From positions 332,949 to 375,851 of the forward strand of contig DEXE01000007.1 in assembly GCA_002363955.1 (NCBI GenBank): a stretch of 42,903 nucleotides of DNA, written 5' to 3'. Position numbers and translations under genes: made by a program. Numbering within the stretch: position 1 is the stretch's first letter; every line of letters starts with the position of its first letter. This DNA is from Methylophaga sp. UBA3192. GTDB lineage: Bacteria; Pseudomonadota; Gammaproteobacteria; Nitrosococcales; Methylophagaceae. Of this stretch, positions 35,276 through 42,903 are shown piece by piece. A model generated the notes under the pieces. That model was not told where the DNA came from. It did not search any database and saw only the letters and a program-made list of their open reading frames with translations.

Positions 35276-35671
35276 ATGAACTCCGATTTAAAAACGGATG
35301 CACAGTGGCGCCAGCAACTTAGTGACGAGCAATATCGGGTTACCCGGCAGGCTGGCACAGAGCCGCCTTTTTCAGGTGAATATGTCAATCACGATGAAAC
35401 CGGACGTTATCACTGTATCTGCTGTGGCCAGGCCTTATTTGCTTCAGATGCCAAGTTTGATGCCGGTTGTGGTTGGCCAAGTTTTTCATCACAGCTGGAG
35501 CATGGTGTAGTCACTCATCATCCGGATTACAGTCATAATATGGATCGTACCGAGGTACGCTGTCAGCAATGTGAAGCCCATTTGGGTCATGTATTTGACG
35601 ATGGCCCGGCTCCGACCGGCCTGCGCTATTGCATTAATTCAGTGGCCCTCGATTTTCATGACCAGGACTGA
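35276..35671 (+). CDS. msrB: Peptide-methionine (R)-S-oxide reductase MsrB
   Basis: Reduces the R-form of methionine sulfoxide in proteins. The 131 residues show the zinc ligands C47, C50 (HCICCGQAL) and C96, C99 (RCQQCEAHLGH), the GWPSF motif at 66-70, and catalytic C119 in the conserved RYCINS. C65 is a candidate resolving cysteine. No signal peptide, so cytoplasmic. The ATG follows AAGAAGAG. The 72-bp gap before it contains a small perfect palindrome ACAACGTTGT at 35250-35259. It overlaps the GIY-YIG gene by 14 nt. Confidence 0.96.
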   Translation: MNSDLKTDAQWRQQLSDEQYRVTRQAGTEPPFSGEYVNHDETGRYHCICCGQALFASDAKFDAGCGWPSFSSQLEHGVVTHHPDYSHNMDRTEVRCQQCEAHLGHVFDDGPAPTGLRYCINSVALDFHDQD

Positions 35672-35927
35672 ATGGACGCTCTACATTATTCAAGCGGCGA
35701 ATGGTCATTTATATACCGGCATAACCACAGACCTGGAACGACGTTTAAAACAACATCAGAACCATAAAGGCGGCGCCCGTTTTTTCCATACCAGTGATGC
35801 ACAGAAAGTAGTGTATCAGGAGCAGCATCCCGATCGCAGCAGTGCAAGCCGTCGGGAAGCAGTAATCAAAAAACTCAGCAGACAACAAAAACTGAACCTT
35901 ATCGGCAAGCCATCAGACCATGTATAA
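35658..35927 (+). CDS. GIY-YIG domain protein (UPF0213/YhbQ type)
   Basis: An 89-residue protein that is a bare GIY-YIG nuclease domain: MTRTEWTLYIIQAANGHLYTGITTDLERRLKQHQNHKGGARFFH. LYIIQ and LYTGI are the two signature strands, then R at the RRLKQH helix and E at REAVIKKL, followed by the usual basic end KLSRQQKLNLI. Proteins of this group have been linked to DNA-end or structure-specific nuclease activity, but roles vary. The ATG at 35658 begins inside the end of msrB; upstream codons of the frame lack similarity. Confidence 0.92.
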   Translation: MTRTEWTLYIIQAANGHLYTGITTDLERRLKQHQNHKGGARFFHTSDAQKVVYQEQHPDRSSASRREAVIKKLSRQQKLNLIGKPSDHV

Positions 35928-35928
35928 T
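35923..35928 (+). promoter_or_regulatory. Candidate -10 for ybiT
   Basis: A perfect TATAAT covers the last codons of the GIY-YIG gene, 54 bp before the ybiT start. The -35 is weak (TTATCG, 18 bp upstream). Confidence 0.35.
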
Positions 35929-35981
35929 GGCGGGTTTTTTCAGCACGTCTGAATTTCTCCTTTAGATACAGGATTTTAACC

Positions 35982-37580
35982 TTGTTAAGCACTGCTAACA
36001 TCACCATGCAATTCGGGGCCAAGCCCCTGTTCGAAAATGTCTCCGTTAAATTCGGTGGCGGCAATCGTTATGGCCTGATTGGCGCAAATGGTTGTGGTAA
36101 ATCGACTTTTATGAAAATTCTGGCCGGGGTGCAAGAGCCTACCTCGGGTAATGTGAGTTACGATCCTAATGAGTCTTATGCGGTATTAAAACAGGATCAG
36201 TTTGCGTACGAAGATCAACGTGTTATTGACGTTGTGATTATGGGACAACCTGAGTTATGGGATGTGCATCGTGAGCGCGATCGGATTTATAACCTGCCGG
36301 AAATGAGTGAAGAAGATGGCCTGAAAGTCGCAGAACTGGAAGGTCAATACGCCGAGATGGACGGTTATACCGCCGAATCCCGTGCGGGTGAATTACTGTT
36401 AGGTGTCGGCATTCCGGTAGAACAGCATTATGGTCCGATGAGTGAAATTGCACCCGGCTGGAAGCTGCGTATCCTGTTGGCTCAGGTACTGTTCGCTGAT
36501 CCCGATATCATGCTGCTCGATGAGCCGACCAACCATCTGGACATCAATACCATCCGCTGGCTGGAAGAGGTATTAAGCCAGCGCAGCAGCACCATGATCA
36601 TCATTTCGCATGATCGACACTTCCTCAATCGCATCTGTACGCATATGGCGGATATGGATTATGGCGAATTACGTATTTATCCGGGCAATTATGATGAGTA
36701 CATGATCGCTTCCACCCAGGCGCGCGAACGTCTGCAATCAGACAATGCGAAGAAAAAAGCACAGATCAAAGAGCTACAGGAATTCGTATCACGATTCTCT
36801 GCCAATGCGTCCAAAGCAAAACAGGCAACTTCCCGTCAAAAACAAATGGAAAAAATTCAGCTGGATGACATTAAACCTTCCAGCCGGGTGAATCCGTTTA
36901 TTCGTTTTAATCAGGAAAAGAAACTGTTTCGTAATGCATTGGAAGTCAGCAAACTGACACAAGGTTACGATAACGAAAAACCGCTGTTTGAAAATTTTAG
37001 TTTTATGGCTGAAGTAGGCGAAAAGATTGCTGTTATCGGTCCTAACGGTATTGGTAAAACCACTTTTGTGAAAACGCTGGTTGGTGAACTGGCGCCAAAA
37101 TCCGGTCATGTAAAATGGTCTGAAAATGCCAATATCGGTTATTACGCTCAGGATCATGATCATCTGTTTAAGAGTAATATGACCTTGTTCGAGTGGATGT
37201 CGCAATGGGGCAGCCCGGAAGATGATGAACAGGTTATCCGTGGCACTTTGGGTCGTCTGCTATTCTCTGGTCATATGATTGATAAAAAGGTCAATGTGCT
37301 GTCAGGTGGTGAAAAAGGCCGCATGCTGTTTGGCAAACTGATTCTGCAAAAACCCAATATCCTGGTGATGGATGAACCGACCAACCATATGGATATGGAA
37401 TCTATTGAATCACTTAACCTGGCATTGGAAAACTACGAAGGTACCTTAATTTTTGTCTCCCATGATCGTGAGTTTGTCTCCTCTCTGGCAACCCGCATAT
37501 TTGATATGGAAAATGAAGGTATCACCGACTTTACCGGTACCTATGATGAGTATCTGAAAAGTCTGGGGATCAATAACTAA
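35982..37580 (+). CDS. ybiT: ABC-F ATPase YbiT
   Basis: Soluble ABC-F translation factor. The 532 residues match E. coli YbiT almost position for position. The start is TTG at 35982 (ACAGGA about 8 nt before), giving MLSTANITMQFGAKPLFENV. First Walker A GANGCGKST at 34-42; first signature reads IAPGWKLR in place of LSGG, which is also the case in E. coli YbiT; LLLDEPTNHLDINTIRWLE follows. The second half has GPNGIGKTT, LSGGEKGRM and LVMDEPTNHMDMES. It is the third ABC-F gene in the window and is not in an operon with the other two. Confidence 0.95.
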   Translation: MLSTANITMQFGAKPLFENVSVKFGGGNRYGLIGANGCGKSTFMKILAGVQEPTSGNVSYDPNESYAVLKQDQFAYEDQRVIDVVIMGQPELWDVHRERDRIYNLPEMSEEDGLKVAELEGQYAEMDGYTAESRAGELLLGVGIPVEQHYGPMSEIAPGWKLRILLAQVLFADPDIMLLDEPTNHLDINTIRWLEEVLSQRSSTMIIISHDRHFLNRICTHMADMDYGELRIYPGNYDEYMIASTQARERLQSDNAKKKAQIKELQEFVSRFSANASKAKQATSRQKQMEKIQLDDIKPSSRVNPFIRFNQEKKLFRNALEVSKLTQGYDNEKPLFENFSFMAEVGEKIAVIGPNGIGKTTFVKTLVGELAPKSGHVKWSENANIGYYAQDHDHLFKSNMTLFEWMSQWGSPEDDEQVIRGTLGRLLFSGHMIDKKVNVLSGGEKGRMLFGKLILQKPNILVMDEPTNHMDMESIESLNLALENYEGTLIFVSHDREFVSSLATRIFDMENEGITDFTGTYDEYLKSLGINN

Positions 37581-37585
37581 GCGGC

Positions 37586-37617
37586 ATGGTCAGTACGTTT
37601 TATTATGTACTGACCAT
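37586..37617 (+). terminator. Hairpin after ybiT, possible terminator
   Basis: ATGGTCAGTAC (37586-37596) pairs perfectly with GTACTGACCAT (37607-37617) over 11 bp with a 10-nt T-rich loop. Only two T's follow immediately, so termination efficiency is uncertain. Confidence 0.55.
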
Positions 37618-37680
37618 CTTCCATCCCTCCAGTCAGCGTGCTATGTTGAAGCCTCAATAACGAAGTTGAGGATTTACATC

Positions 37681-38244
37681 ATGTTAAACCGAATTTCGAC
37701 TTATCTTCCTGTTCTGTCAGCAATGATTTTTGCCTTTTCTTTACTGACGCTTTCTACACAATCCTTTTCCGCCTCAGCCGCCGAAATTGATATTAAAGTG
37801 GATGAAGCCCTGAAACGGTTTCAAACAGAAGTTTCCGGTGGTGATCGTTTTCTTGAAAAAGCTTCCGGGGTATTGGTTTTGCCCGATATCATCAAAGCCG
37901 GTTTTGGTATCGGTGGTGAATATGGTGAAGGTGCGTTACGCATCAGTGGTAGCACTGTGGATTACTACAATACTGCGGCTGCATCCATCGGCTTTCAGTT
38001 AGGTGCTCAGCAAAAAACCGTGATTCTGGTGTTTATGAATGATGAGGCATTACAGCAGTTTCGCGATAGTGATGGGTGGAAAGCCGGAGTAGATGGTTCT
38101 GTGGCTGTTGTCGAATGGGGAGTAGGTGAGGATATCAATACCACTGATATTAAAGATCCCATCGTCGGGTTTGTGTTCAGCAATAAAGGCCTGATGTATA
38201 ACTTGACGCTCGAAGGCGCCAAGTTTACCAAGCTGAATAAATAG
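37681..38244 (+). CDS. SYLF (YSC84/DUF500) lipid-binding domain protein, exported
   Basis: The 187-residue product has a long Sec signal peptide (MLNRISTYLPVLSAMIFAFSLLTLSTQSFSASAA, cleaved near AA/EIDI). The mature part follows the SYLF pattern: DEALKRFQTEV, FLEKASGVLVLPDIIKAGFGIGGEYGEGAL, then GFQLGAQQKTVILVFMNDEALQQF and the GVDGSVAVVEWGVG stretch. In eukaryotes SYLF binds phosphoinositides; bacterial periplasmic members have no firmly known role. The ATG at 37681 has GAGG 9 nt before it; the frame is open to 37666. It ends 5 bp from the convergent dodecin gene. Confidence 0.88.
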   Translation: MLNRISTYLPVLSAMIFAFSLLTLSTQSFSASAAEIDIKVDEALKRFQTEVSGGDRFLEKASGVLVLPDIIKAGFGIGGEYGEGALRISGSTVDYYNTAAASIGFQLGAQQKTVILVFMNDEALQQFRDSDGWKAGVDGSVAVVEWGVGEDINTTDIKDPIVGFVFSNKGLMYNLTLEGAKFTKLNK

Positions 38245-38249
38245 GGGAT

Positions 38250-38459
38250 TTAATCTTCTATTCGAAAACCTATTTTGATAGTGACCTGCCAGTAGCGTAC
38301 ACCGCCATTTTCAATATAGCCGCGGGTGTCGGTCACCTCAAACCAATGTAGATTCTTCACTGTTTCAGCCGCTTTAGCGATTGCATTTTCAATCGCTTTA
38401 TCCGAACTATCGGCTGAGCTGCCGGTGATTTCAATATGCTTATAAACATGTTCAGTCAT
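38250..38459 (-). CDS. Dodecin family flavin-binding protein
   Basis: A 69-residue protein that assembles as a hollow 12-mer and stores or buffers flavins. The start MTEHVYKHIEITGSSADSSDKAIENAI, the flavin-stacking Trp in NLHWFEV and the KIGFRIED end match dodecins. The Gln equivalent is seen in RYWQVTIKIGF. It lies 12 bp after the FNT transporter gene, so the two are co-transcribed, which is an uncommon pairing for dodecin. Confidence 0.93.
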   Translation of the reverse strand: MTEHVYKHIEITGSSADSSDKAIENAIAKAAETVKNLHWFEVTDTRGYIENGGVRYWQVTIKIGFRIED

Positions 38460-38471
38460 GCTGTTTTCCTT

Positions 38472-39290
38472 TTATTTACGTAAATAGATAAACCAGTAAA
38501 ACAAGCCTACAAATACACTCCCTCCCAGCATATTGCCTAAGGTCACCGGGATCAAGTTATGCCAGAAAAATCCCCCTATGGTCAGTTGCTCAGAGACAGC
38601 TAAAGTCGTCCCGATTTCAGTTTGTGCCAATAAGCCTGCAGGAATAAAAAACATATTGGCAACACTGTGTTCAAAACCTAAAGCGACAAATGCAGTAATT
38701 GGAAAGATCACTGCCAGAACCTTATCAGTCACGCTGCGGCCTGCCATACATAACCAGACGGCCAGACAAACAAGAATATTGCACAACACTCCTCGACTGA
38801 ACGCTTCCATCCAGCTCATATTCACTTTACTGTCAGCAATTGCCACCACCTTCTGCCCAAGCGCCCCATCACCCTGCCACCATAAACCACTGAAATACAT
38901 CAGCAGTAAAATTCCTAAAGCGCCAATGAAATTGCCAAGATAAACCATTACCCAGTTGTAAATCAGTTGTCTTATGCTAATCAGACCATCAATACAGGCC
39001 ATGACCAATAAGTTATTACCTGTAAATAATTCTGCCCCGGCCACCACCACCAGAATTAATCCCAAGCAAAATGCCAGACCACCAATTAATCGCATCAAAC
39101 CCGCTGGCATATTGCCAACGTCATAAGTCACCAGTGTAAAGAACGCCGCCCCAAGCGCGATAAATGCACCTGCCAGTAATGCCAACGCAAAGACTCTCAA
39201 CGGATCCACAGTGCATTTGCTCATACTGATTTTTTCCAGGCGGCGAGCTATTTCTGCCGGGGTATACGCATCAACTGAAAAAGGATCCAT
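38472..39290 (-). CDS. Formate/nitrite transporter (FNT) family protein
   Basis: A 272-residue inner-membrane protein with six membrane segments, of the FocA/NirC/HSC pentameric channel family. The N-terminal amphipathic part DPFSVDAYTPAEIARRLEKI and the following GAFIALGAAFFTLV segment are typical; the second helix pair has AGAELFTGNNLLV and the fourth NILVCLAVWLCMAGRSV, with the pore-lining His visible in ALGFEHSVANMFFIP. FocA, NirC and related subtypes cannot be separated from sequence by eye. In a methylotroph formate is a plausible substrate, an inference. It is the first gene of an FNT-dodecin unit and is divergent from deaD. Confidence 0.93.
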   Translation of the reverse strand: MDPFSVDAYTPAEIARRLEKISMSKCTVDPLRVFALALLAGAFIALGAAFFTLVTYDVGNMPAGLMRLIGGLAFCLGLILVVVAGAELFTGNNLLVMACIDGLISIRQLIYNWVMVYLGNFIGALGILLLMYFSGLWWQGDGALGQKVVAIADSKVNMSWMEAFSRGVLCNILVCLAVWLCMAGRSVTDKVLAVIFPITAFVALGFEHSVANMFFIPAGLLAQTEIGTTLAVSEQLTIGGFFWHNLIPVTLGNMLGGSVFVGLFYWFIYLRK

Positions 39291-39463
39291 AGTATTTTTC
39301 TCTATCTTAAAAAACCGGTTAGCTGATAATCACATAGATCAGGTATAAGCACCATGGCAAGCCTGAGCTGCTTATCCATCATCGTCTCTGCATGATGGTG
39401 CTCAAGAGTAAATAAGCACTAATTAAATGAATGATTTTGCTATCTTTTCATAGTTCAGGCACG

Positions 39464-39469
39464 TATAAT
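39464..39469 (+). promoter_or_regulatory. Candidate -10 of deaD
   Basis: A perfect TATAAT lies 63 bp before the deaD ATG at 39533, implying a leader of about 57 nt. No good -35 is seen at 16-18 bp. The remaining 170 bp up to the divergent FNT gene show no gene or other clear site. Confidence 0.4.
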
Positions 39470-39532
39470 TGCACGCTCGCAAATGTCACTTTTACAGCTT
39501 TGTTTCCAAAGCTGCCCATCACAGGTTATTCA

Positions 39533-41332
39533 ATGTCCACACCAGAAAACGATTCAACACCCTCATTCGCTGAGTTAGGGTTAGCTGCTCCAATTTTACA
39601 AGCTGTACAACAAGCAGGTTATGAAACCCCTTCGCCTATTCAGGCGCAAAGTATTCCGCCTTTACTTGCCGGTAGAGATCTACTAGGCCAGGCCCAGACC
39701 GGTACAGGTAAAACGGCTGCTTTTGCTTTACCGCTGTTAAGTCGGCTGGATGTTAAAAATAAATCCACCCAGATGTTGGTGTTAGCACCGACTCGTGAAT
39801 TGGCTATACAGGTTTCAGAAGCGATCCAAAGTTATGCCCGTCACCTGAAAGATTTCCATATTCTGCCGATTTATGGCGGTCAAAGCATGGGCATTCAATT
39901 ACGCTCATTACAACGTAAACCACAAGTTGTTGTCGGTACCCCGGGTCGTATTCTGGATCATATTCGTCGTGGCACATTGAAGCTGGATAAACTTGAAGCA
40001 TTAGTGCTTGATGAAGCGGATGAAATGCTGCGTATGGGCTTTATTGATGATGTCGAAACCATTCTTAAAGAAACCCCTGAAAATCGTCAGGTCGCTTTAT
40101 TTTCAGCAACCATGCCGGGCCCAATTCATCGTGTCGCACAGAAATATTTGAAAGATCCGGTGGATGTTCGCATTCAATCCAAAACGTCAACCGTCACCAC
40201 CATTAACCAGCGTTACTGGCAAGTCACCGGTATGCATAAGCTGGATGCGTTAACCCGTATTCTGGAAGTCGAAGACTTTGACGGCATGATCATCTTTGTC
40301 CGCACCAAAAACGCGACAGTTGAACTGGCTGAGAAACTTGAAGCCCGGGGATATTCAGCCGCTGCCATCAACGGTGATATGAATCAGGCCCTGCGTGAAA
40401 AAACCATTGAACGCATGAAAAAAGGCAGTATTGATATTCTGATTGCTACTGATGTAGCTGCACGTGGGCTTGATATTGAACGTATGAGCCATGTGGTCAA
40501 CTACGATATCCCTTACGATACCGAATCCTATGTGCATCGTATCGGCCGTACCGGCCGTGCCGGTCGTAAAGGTGAGGCCATTCTGTTTGTCTCCCCACGC
40601 GAAACACGAATGTTAAGTGCCATTGAAAAAGCGACACGCCAGGTCATTACCAAAATGCAATTACCGAGCAGCGAAGATATTGCTGATCGTCGTGTATTGC
40701 AGTTTATGGAACAACTCAGTGAAACCATTGAGTCTCAGGAACTGGCTTATTTCGAGACGCTGATCAGCCAATATCAACAGGAACATAATGCGGATCCGAT
40801 TGAAATCGCTGCAGCACTGGCCTTTTTAGTGCAGAAAGATCGTCCGTTGAAGCCGGTTAAACATGTCACGCAACGCCCTGCACGTGAAGAACGGGAACGT
40901 GGACCTCGTCAGGAGCGCGGTGAAAGACCTTCCAGAGGCGAACGTCCACCACGTGAAAAACGTGCACCACGCGCGCACCCTAATGAGCCGGATATGGATA
41001 CCTACCGCGTTGAAGTAGGTCGTGCAGATAATATCGAACCACGCAATCTGGTCGGCGCGATTGCCAATGAATCAGGCATTGACAGTCAGTTTATCGGTCG
41101 TATTACTATTAATGATGATCATAGTTTGATTGATTTGCCACAAGGCATGCCAAAAGATATGTTCCAACAAATACGTAAAGTATGGGTCAACAATAAACAG
41201 CTGAACATGAGTCTGGCAACAGAGGAAGCAGTAGCTGAAAGTTTAGCGGCCCGTCCATCACGCCGGAATTTCAGCAAAGATCGTAAAGATGGACCTCGTA
41301 GCAAACCTGGTAAGAAATTTAAGAAAAGCTAA
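39533..41332 (+). CDS. deaD: DEAD-box RNA helicase DeaD/CsdA
   Basis: ATP-dependent RNA helicase acting in 50S assembly and mRNA turnover, especially in the cold. The ATG at 39533 gives MSTPENDSTPSFAELGLAAP, the usual start; the frame extends upstream to 39431 through the predicted promoter and is discarded there. The 599 residues show Q motif TPSPIQAQSIPPLL (32-45), motif I AQTGTGKT (54-61), PTRELA, TPGR, DEAD at 160-163, SAT at 191-193, VAARGLDIE and HRIGRTGRAGRKG. An Arg-rich spacer near 480 leads to a DbpA-like RNA-binding domain (DTYRVEVGRADNIEPRNLVGAIANE) and a basic tail ending GKKFKKS. A terminator follows. Confidence 0.97.
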   Translation: MSTPENDSTPSFAELGLAAPILQAVQQAGYETPSPIQAQSIPPLLAGRDLLGQAQTGTGKTAAFALPLLSRLDVKNKSTQMLVLAPTRELAIQVSEAIQSYARHLKDFHILPIYGGQSMGIQLRSLQRKPQVVVGTPGRILDHIRRGTLKLDKLEALVLDEADEMLRMGFIDDVETILKETPENRQVALFSATMPGPIHRVAQKYLKDPVDVRIQSKTSTVTTINQRYWQVTGMHKLDALTRILEVEDFDGMIIFVRTKNATVELAEKLEARGYSAAAINGDMNQALREKTIERMKKGSIDILIATDVAARGLDIERMSHVVNYDIPYDTESYVHRIGRTGRAGRKGEAILFVSPRETRMLSAIEKATRQVITKMQLPSSEDIADRRVLQFMEQLSETIESQELAYFETLISQYQQEHNADPIEIAAALAFLVQKDRPLKPVKHVTQRPAREERERGPRQERGERPSRGERPPREKRAPRAHPNEPDMDTYRVEVGRADNIEPRNLVGAIANESGIDSQFIGRITINDDHSLIDLPQGMPKDMFQQIRKVWVNNKQLNMSLATEEAVAESLAARPSRRNFSKDRKDGPRSKPGKKFKKS

Positions 41333-41353
41333 CTGGTCAATACATCAATAACT

Positions 41354-41384
41354 AAAAGTCACTGGCAACAGTGACTTTTTTTTT
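41354..41384 (+). terminator. Intrinsic terminator of deaD with a GCAA tetraloop
   Basis: GTCACTG (41358-41364) pairs with CAGTGAC (41369-41375) around GCAA, a stable GNRA loop; four A's before and nine T's after extend the stem and give the U-tract. It ends 22 bp before the next start codon. Confidence 0.92.
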
Positions 41385-41405
41385 GAGCATGCCACAATAG
41401 CCCCC

Positions 41406-42635
41406 ATGCTGAATATTATCTGGATTGCCTTTTTTCTGATTGCCTTTGCAGTAGCTTTATTTAAGTTACTGGTGTTGGGTGACACAGAAATTTTTAACCA
41501 GATCATGCAGGCGCTGTTTGCACTTTCTAAAACCGCTTTTGAAATTGCCATTGGTTTAACCGGCATTCTGGCCTTATGGCTGGGGATTATGAAAATTGGT
41601 GAACGCAGTGGATTTGTCGAGTTATTAACCCGTGGGTTATCGCCCCTTTTCACTCGTTTAATGCCTGAAGTACCAAAGAATCATCCCGCGCTGGGGGCGA
41701 TGGTGATGAATATATCAGCCAATGCACTGGGCCTCGATAATGCAGCAACCCCGTTGGGTATTAAAGCGATGCAGGAACTGCAAAAGCTTAATCCGTTAAT
41801 AGATACCGCCAGTAACGCCCAGATTCTGTTTCTGGTCATTAACACTTCTGCCGTCACCTTGTTCCCGGTCACCATTTTTACCTATCGTGCACAGATGGGC
41901 GCCGCTAATCCGACAGACGTTTTTATCCCGTTACTTATCGCCACCTATTTTTCAACCTTGATAGGTTTAATCACTGTCGCCGCGGTACAGAAAATCAATC
42001 TGCTGGATCGCATCGTGCTGATGTACCTGGGTGGTTTCAGTGCTTTTGTGTTCGGTTTACTGGCTTATTTTGCCAGTCTGGAACAACAACAAATGCTGGT
42101 GCAATCCGCTATTGTCAGTAATGTAGTGATTTTTTCATTAGTAATCGCCTTTATTGTGGCAGCTGCCTGGCAACGGGTAAATGCCTATGAGGCCTTTATT
42201 GATGGTGCCAAAGAAGGTTTTTCAACGGCGGTAATGATTATTCCTTATCTGGTTGCCATGTTAGTTGCCATTGGGGTTTTTCGTGCCAGCGGTGCACTTG
42301 AATTAATCGCTAGCGGTGTTCGTGCCGGAGTGCTCGCTGCAGGACTGGATGATCGTTTTGTCGATGCCCTGCCCACCGCCCTGATGAAACCATTCAGTGG
42401 CAGTGGGGCCCGGGCCATGATGATCGATACCATGGAAGTGCATGGAGCGGATTCGTTTGCCGGACGTTTGGCCTCCATTGTTCAGGGCAGCACTGAAACA
42501 ACATTTTATGTTCTCGCAGTGTATTTTGGTGCCGTAGGGATTAAGAAAATCCGCCATGCTATTGCTTGCGGCCTTGCGGCGGATGTTGCTGGAATAACTG
42601 CAGCGATAATTATTGCTTACTGGTTTTTTGGTTAA
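41406..42635 (+). CDS. Fused SpmA-SpmB / nucleoside-recognition (Gate) domain membrane protein
   Basis: A 409-residue polytopic inner-membrane protein. Residues 1-195 resemble SpmA (GITGILALWLGIMKIGE-type segment, NHPALGAMVMNISANALGLDNAATPLGIKAMQEL, FLVINTSAVTLFPVTIFTYRAQMGA). The second half from about 255 resembles SpmB (GAKEGFSTAVMIIPYLVAMLVAIGVFRASGALE, DALPTALMKPFSGSGARAMMIDTM, IVQGSTETTFYVLAVYFGAVGI). Such fusions occur in non-sporulating bacteria; function unknown, possibly small-molecule transport. The ATG at 41406 has no clear ribosome site. No gene lies between its stop and the repeat at 42658. Confidence 0.88.
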   Translation: MLNIIWIAFFLIAFAVALFKLLVLGDTEIFNQIMQALFALSKTAFEIAIGLTGILALWLGIMKIGERSGFVELLTRGLSPLFTRLMPEVPKNHPALGAMVMNISANALGLDNAATPLGIKAMQELQKLNPLIDTASNAQILFLVINTSAVTLFPVTIFTYRAQMGAANPTDVFIPLLIATYFSTLIGLITVAAVQKINLLDRIVLMYLGGFSAFVFGLLAYFASLEQQQMLVQSAIVSNVVIFSLVIAFIVAAAWQRVNAYEAFIDGAKEGFSTAVMIIPYLVAMLVAIGVFRASGALELIASGVRAGVLAAGLDDRFVDALPTALMKPFSGSGARAMMIDTMEVHGADSFAGRLASIVQGSTETTFYVLAVYFGAVGIKKIRHAIACGLAADVAGITAAIIIAYWFFG

Positions 42636-42655
42636 CCCATGAAAACTGATAACCC

Positions 42656-42903
42656 TAGGGCTTGTTGATCTTTCATATCCGCCTCTGTTGTGAGCTGAAA
42701 AAGCGTCAATCAAGGCACGAGGAACGCTTTTTGTGAGATACATCCATGTATCTCACCCCTTTGGGGCTTGCGCTCAAAAACGTTTATCTCCATGGATGGA
42801 GTGTATGCAAAAGCAATGTCTGGAACATTGCTTGTCCTGACGTTTTTGTAGTTATTCTAAATAAGTGACGAGCAACACAGACCGGCGCGCGCCTCCCTGG
42901 CGC
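42656..42903. mobile_element. Second copy of the MITE-like element, cut by the window end, with an internal hairpin array
   Basis: TA at 42656-42657 is followed by GGGCTTGTTGATCTTTCAT. Up to about 42728 the sequence matches the right end of the 25597-25864 element read on the other strand, and TATTCTAAATAAGTGACGAG (from 42852) matches its interior. Between these lie about 120 bp absent from the first copy, built from hairpins: GTGAGATACA/TGTATCTCAC (42733-42742 / 42747-42756), CCCC/GGGG (42756-42766), CTCCAT/ATGGAG (42788-42801) and AAGCAATGT/ACATTGCTT (42811-42819 / 42825-42833). CAAAAACGT (42775-42783) and ACGTTTTTG (42840-42848) enclose the last two. The right end is outside the window. 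Confidence 0.7.

Noticed and set aside
36789..37205. 138-codon open frame on the minus strand
   Set aside because: Antisense to the second ATPase half of ybiT, which is strongly conserved.
39323..39342. CTGAT...ATCAG inverted repeat before the FNT gene as an FNR site
   Set aside because: Half-sites are 10 bp apart, not 4, so it does not fit FNR/CRP-type spacing.
39431..39532. 34-codon upstream extension of deaD
   Set aside because: Runs through the predicted -10 TATAAT at 39464 and has no similarity to helicase N-termini; the ATG at 39533 fits the family.
42303..42743. 146-codon open frame on the minus strand
   Set aside because: Crosses the end of the SpmA-SpmB gene and the left arm of the repeat element; antisense to conserved protein sequence and with no family features.
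1..42903. CRISPR array, prophage or toxin-antitoxin module
   Set aside because: No evenly spaced direct repeats, no phage structural genes and no small overlapping toxin-antitoxin pairs were seen; the only repeats are the inverted-repeat elements described.

Overview
The window reads as the core chromosome of a gammaproteobacterium. Single-copy genes resemble E. coli genes along their whole length (folD, cysS, glnS, lpxH, dsbC, xerD, rpsP-rimM-trmD-rplS, ffh, mutY, yggX, uup, yheS, ung, ybiT, deaD). An ackA-xfp phosphoketolase operon sits beside folD. This, with the general gene set, suggests a methylotrophic marine genus such as Methylophaga (order Thiotrichales), but that placement is inference. 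Coding density is high, base composition is moderate and even, and no prophage, plasmid, CRISPR array or transposase gene is visible.

Layout: 1-29 is the 5' end of a tRNA-Pro gene on the minus strand, cut by the window edge. folD (+) then converges on ackA-xfp (-), which is followed by the translation genes cysS and glnS (-). A periplasmic cyclophilin and lpxH (+) converge on xerD-yajQ-dsbC (-). The ffh / rpsP-rimM-trmD-rplS block (-) is followed by a plus-strand run: a CcsA/YpjD-type membrane protein, a CorC/CNNM-type transporter, a large unrecognised protein with a PilZ-like tail, an AsmA protein, mutY-yggX, a cold-shock gene, a DUF4197 protein and an unusual membrane c-type cytochrome. uup, yheS and ung lie on the minus strand. 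An RpfG-type HD-GYP response regulator overlaps a BvgS/EvgS-type hybrid histidine kinase (+). These are followed by msrB, a GIY-YIG gene, ybiT, a SYLF-domain protein, an FNT transporter-dodecin operon (-), deaD and a fused SpmA-SpmB membrane protein.

The clearest unexplained non-coding structure is a family of TA-flanked inverted-repeat elements resembling MITEs. A complete 264-bp copy lies at 25599-25862. A second copy runs off the right edge from 42658 and carries an internal cluster of hairpins. A shorter, diverged copy at 23782-23938 lies in the promoter region of the DUF4197 gene.

Other points to check are mutY starting at TTG inside a terminator's U-tract, an FNR-like box before ackA-xfp, a 15-bp A/T-tract inverted repeat before the cold-shock gene, and the predicted c-di-GMP link between the HD-GYP regulator and the PilZ-like protein. 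I found no convincing multi-gene system of a wholly new kind. The nearest candidates are the repeat family and the DUF4197-cytochrome pair.
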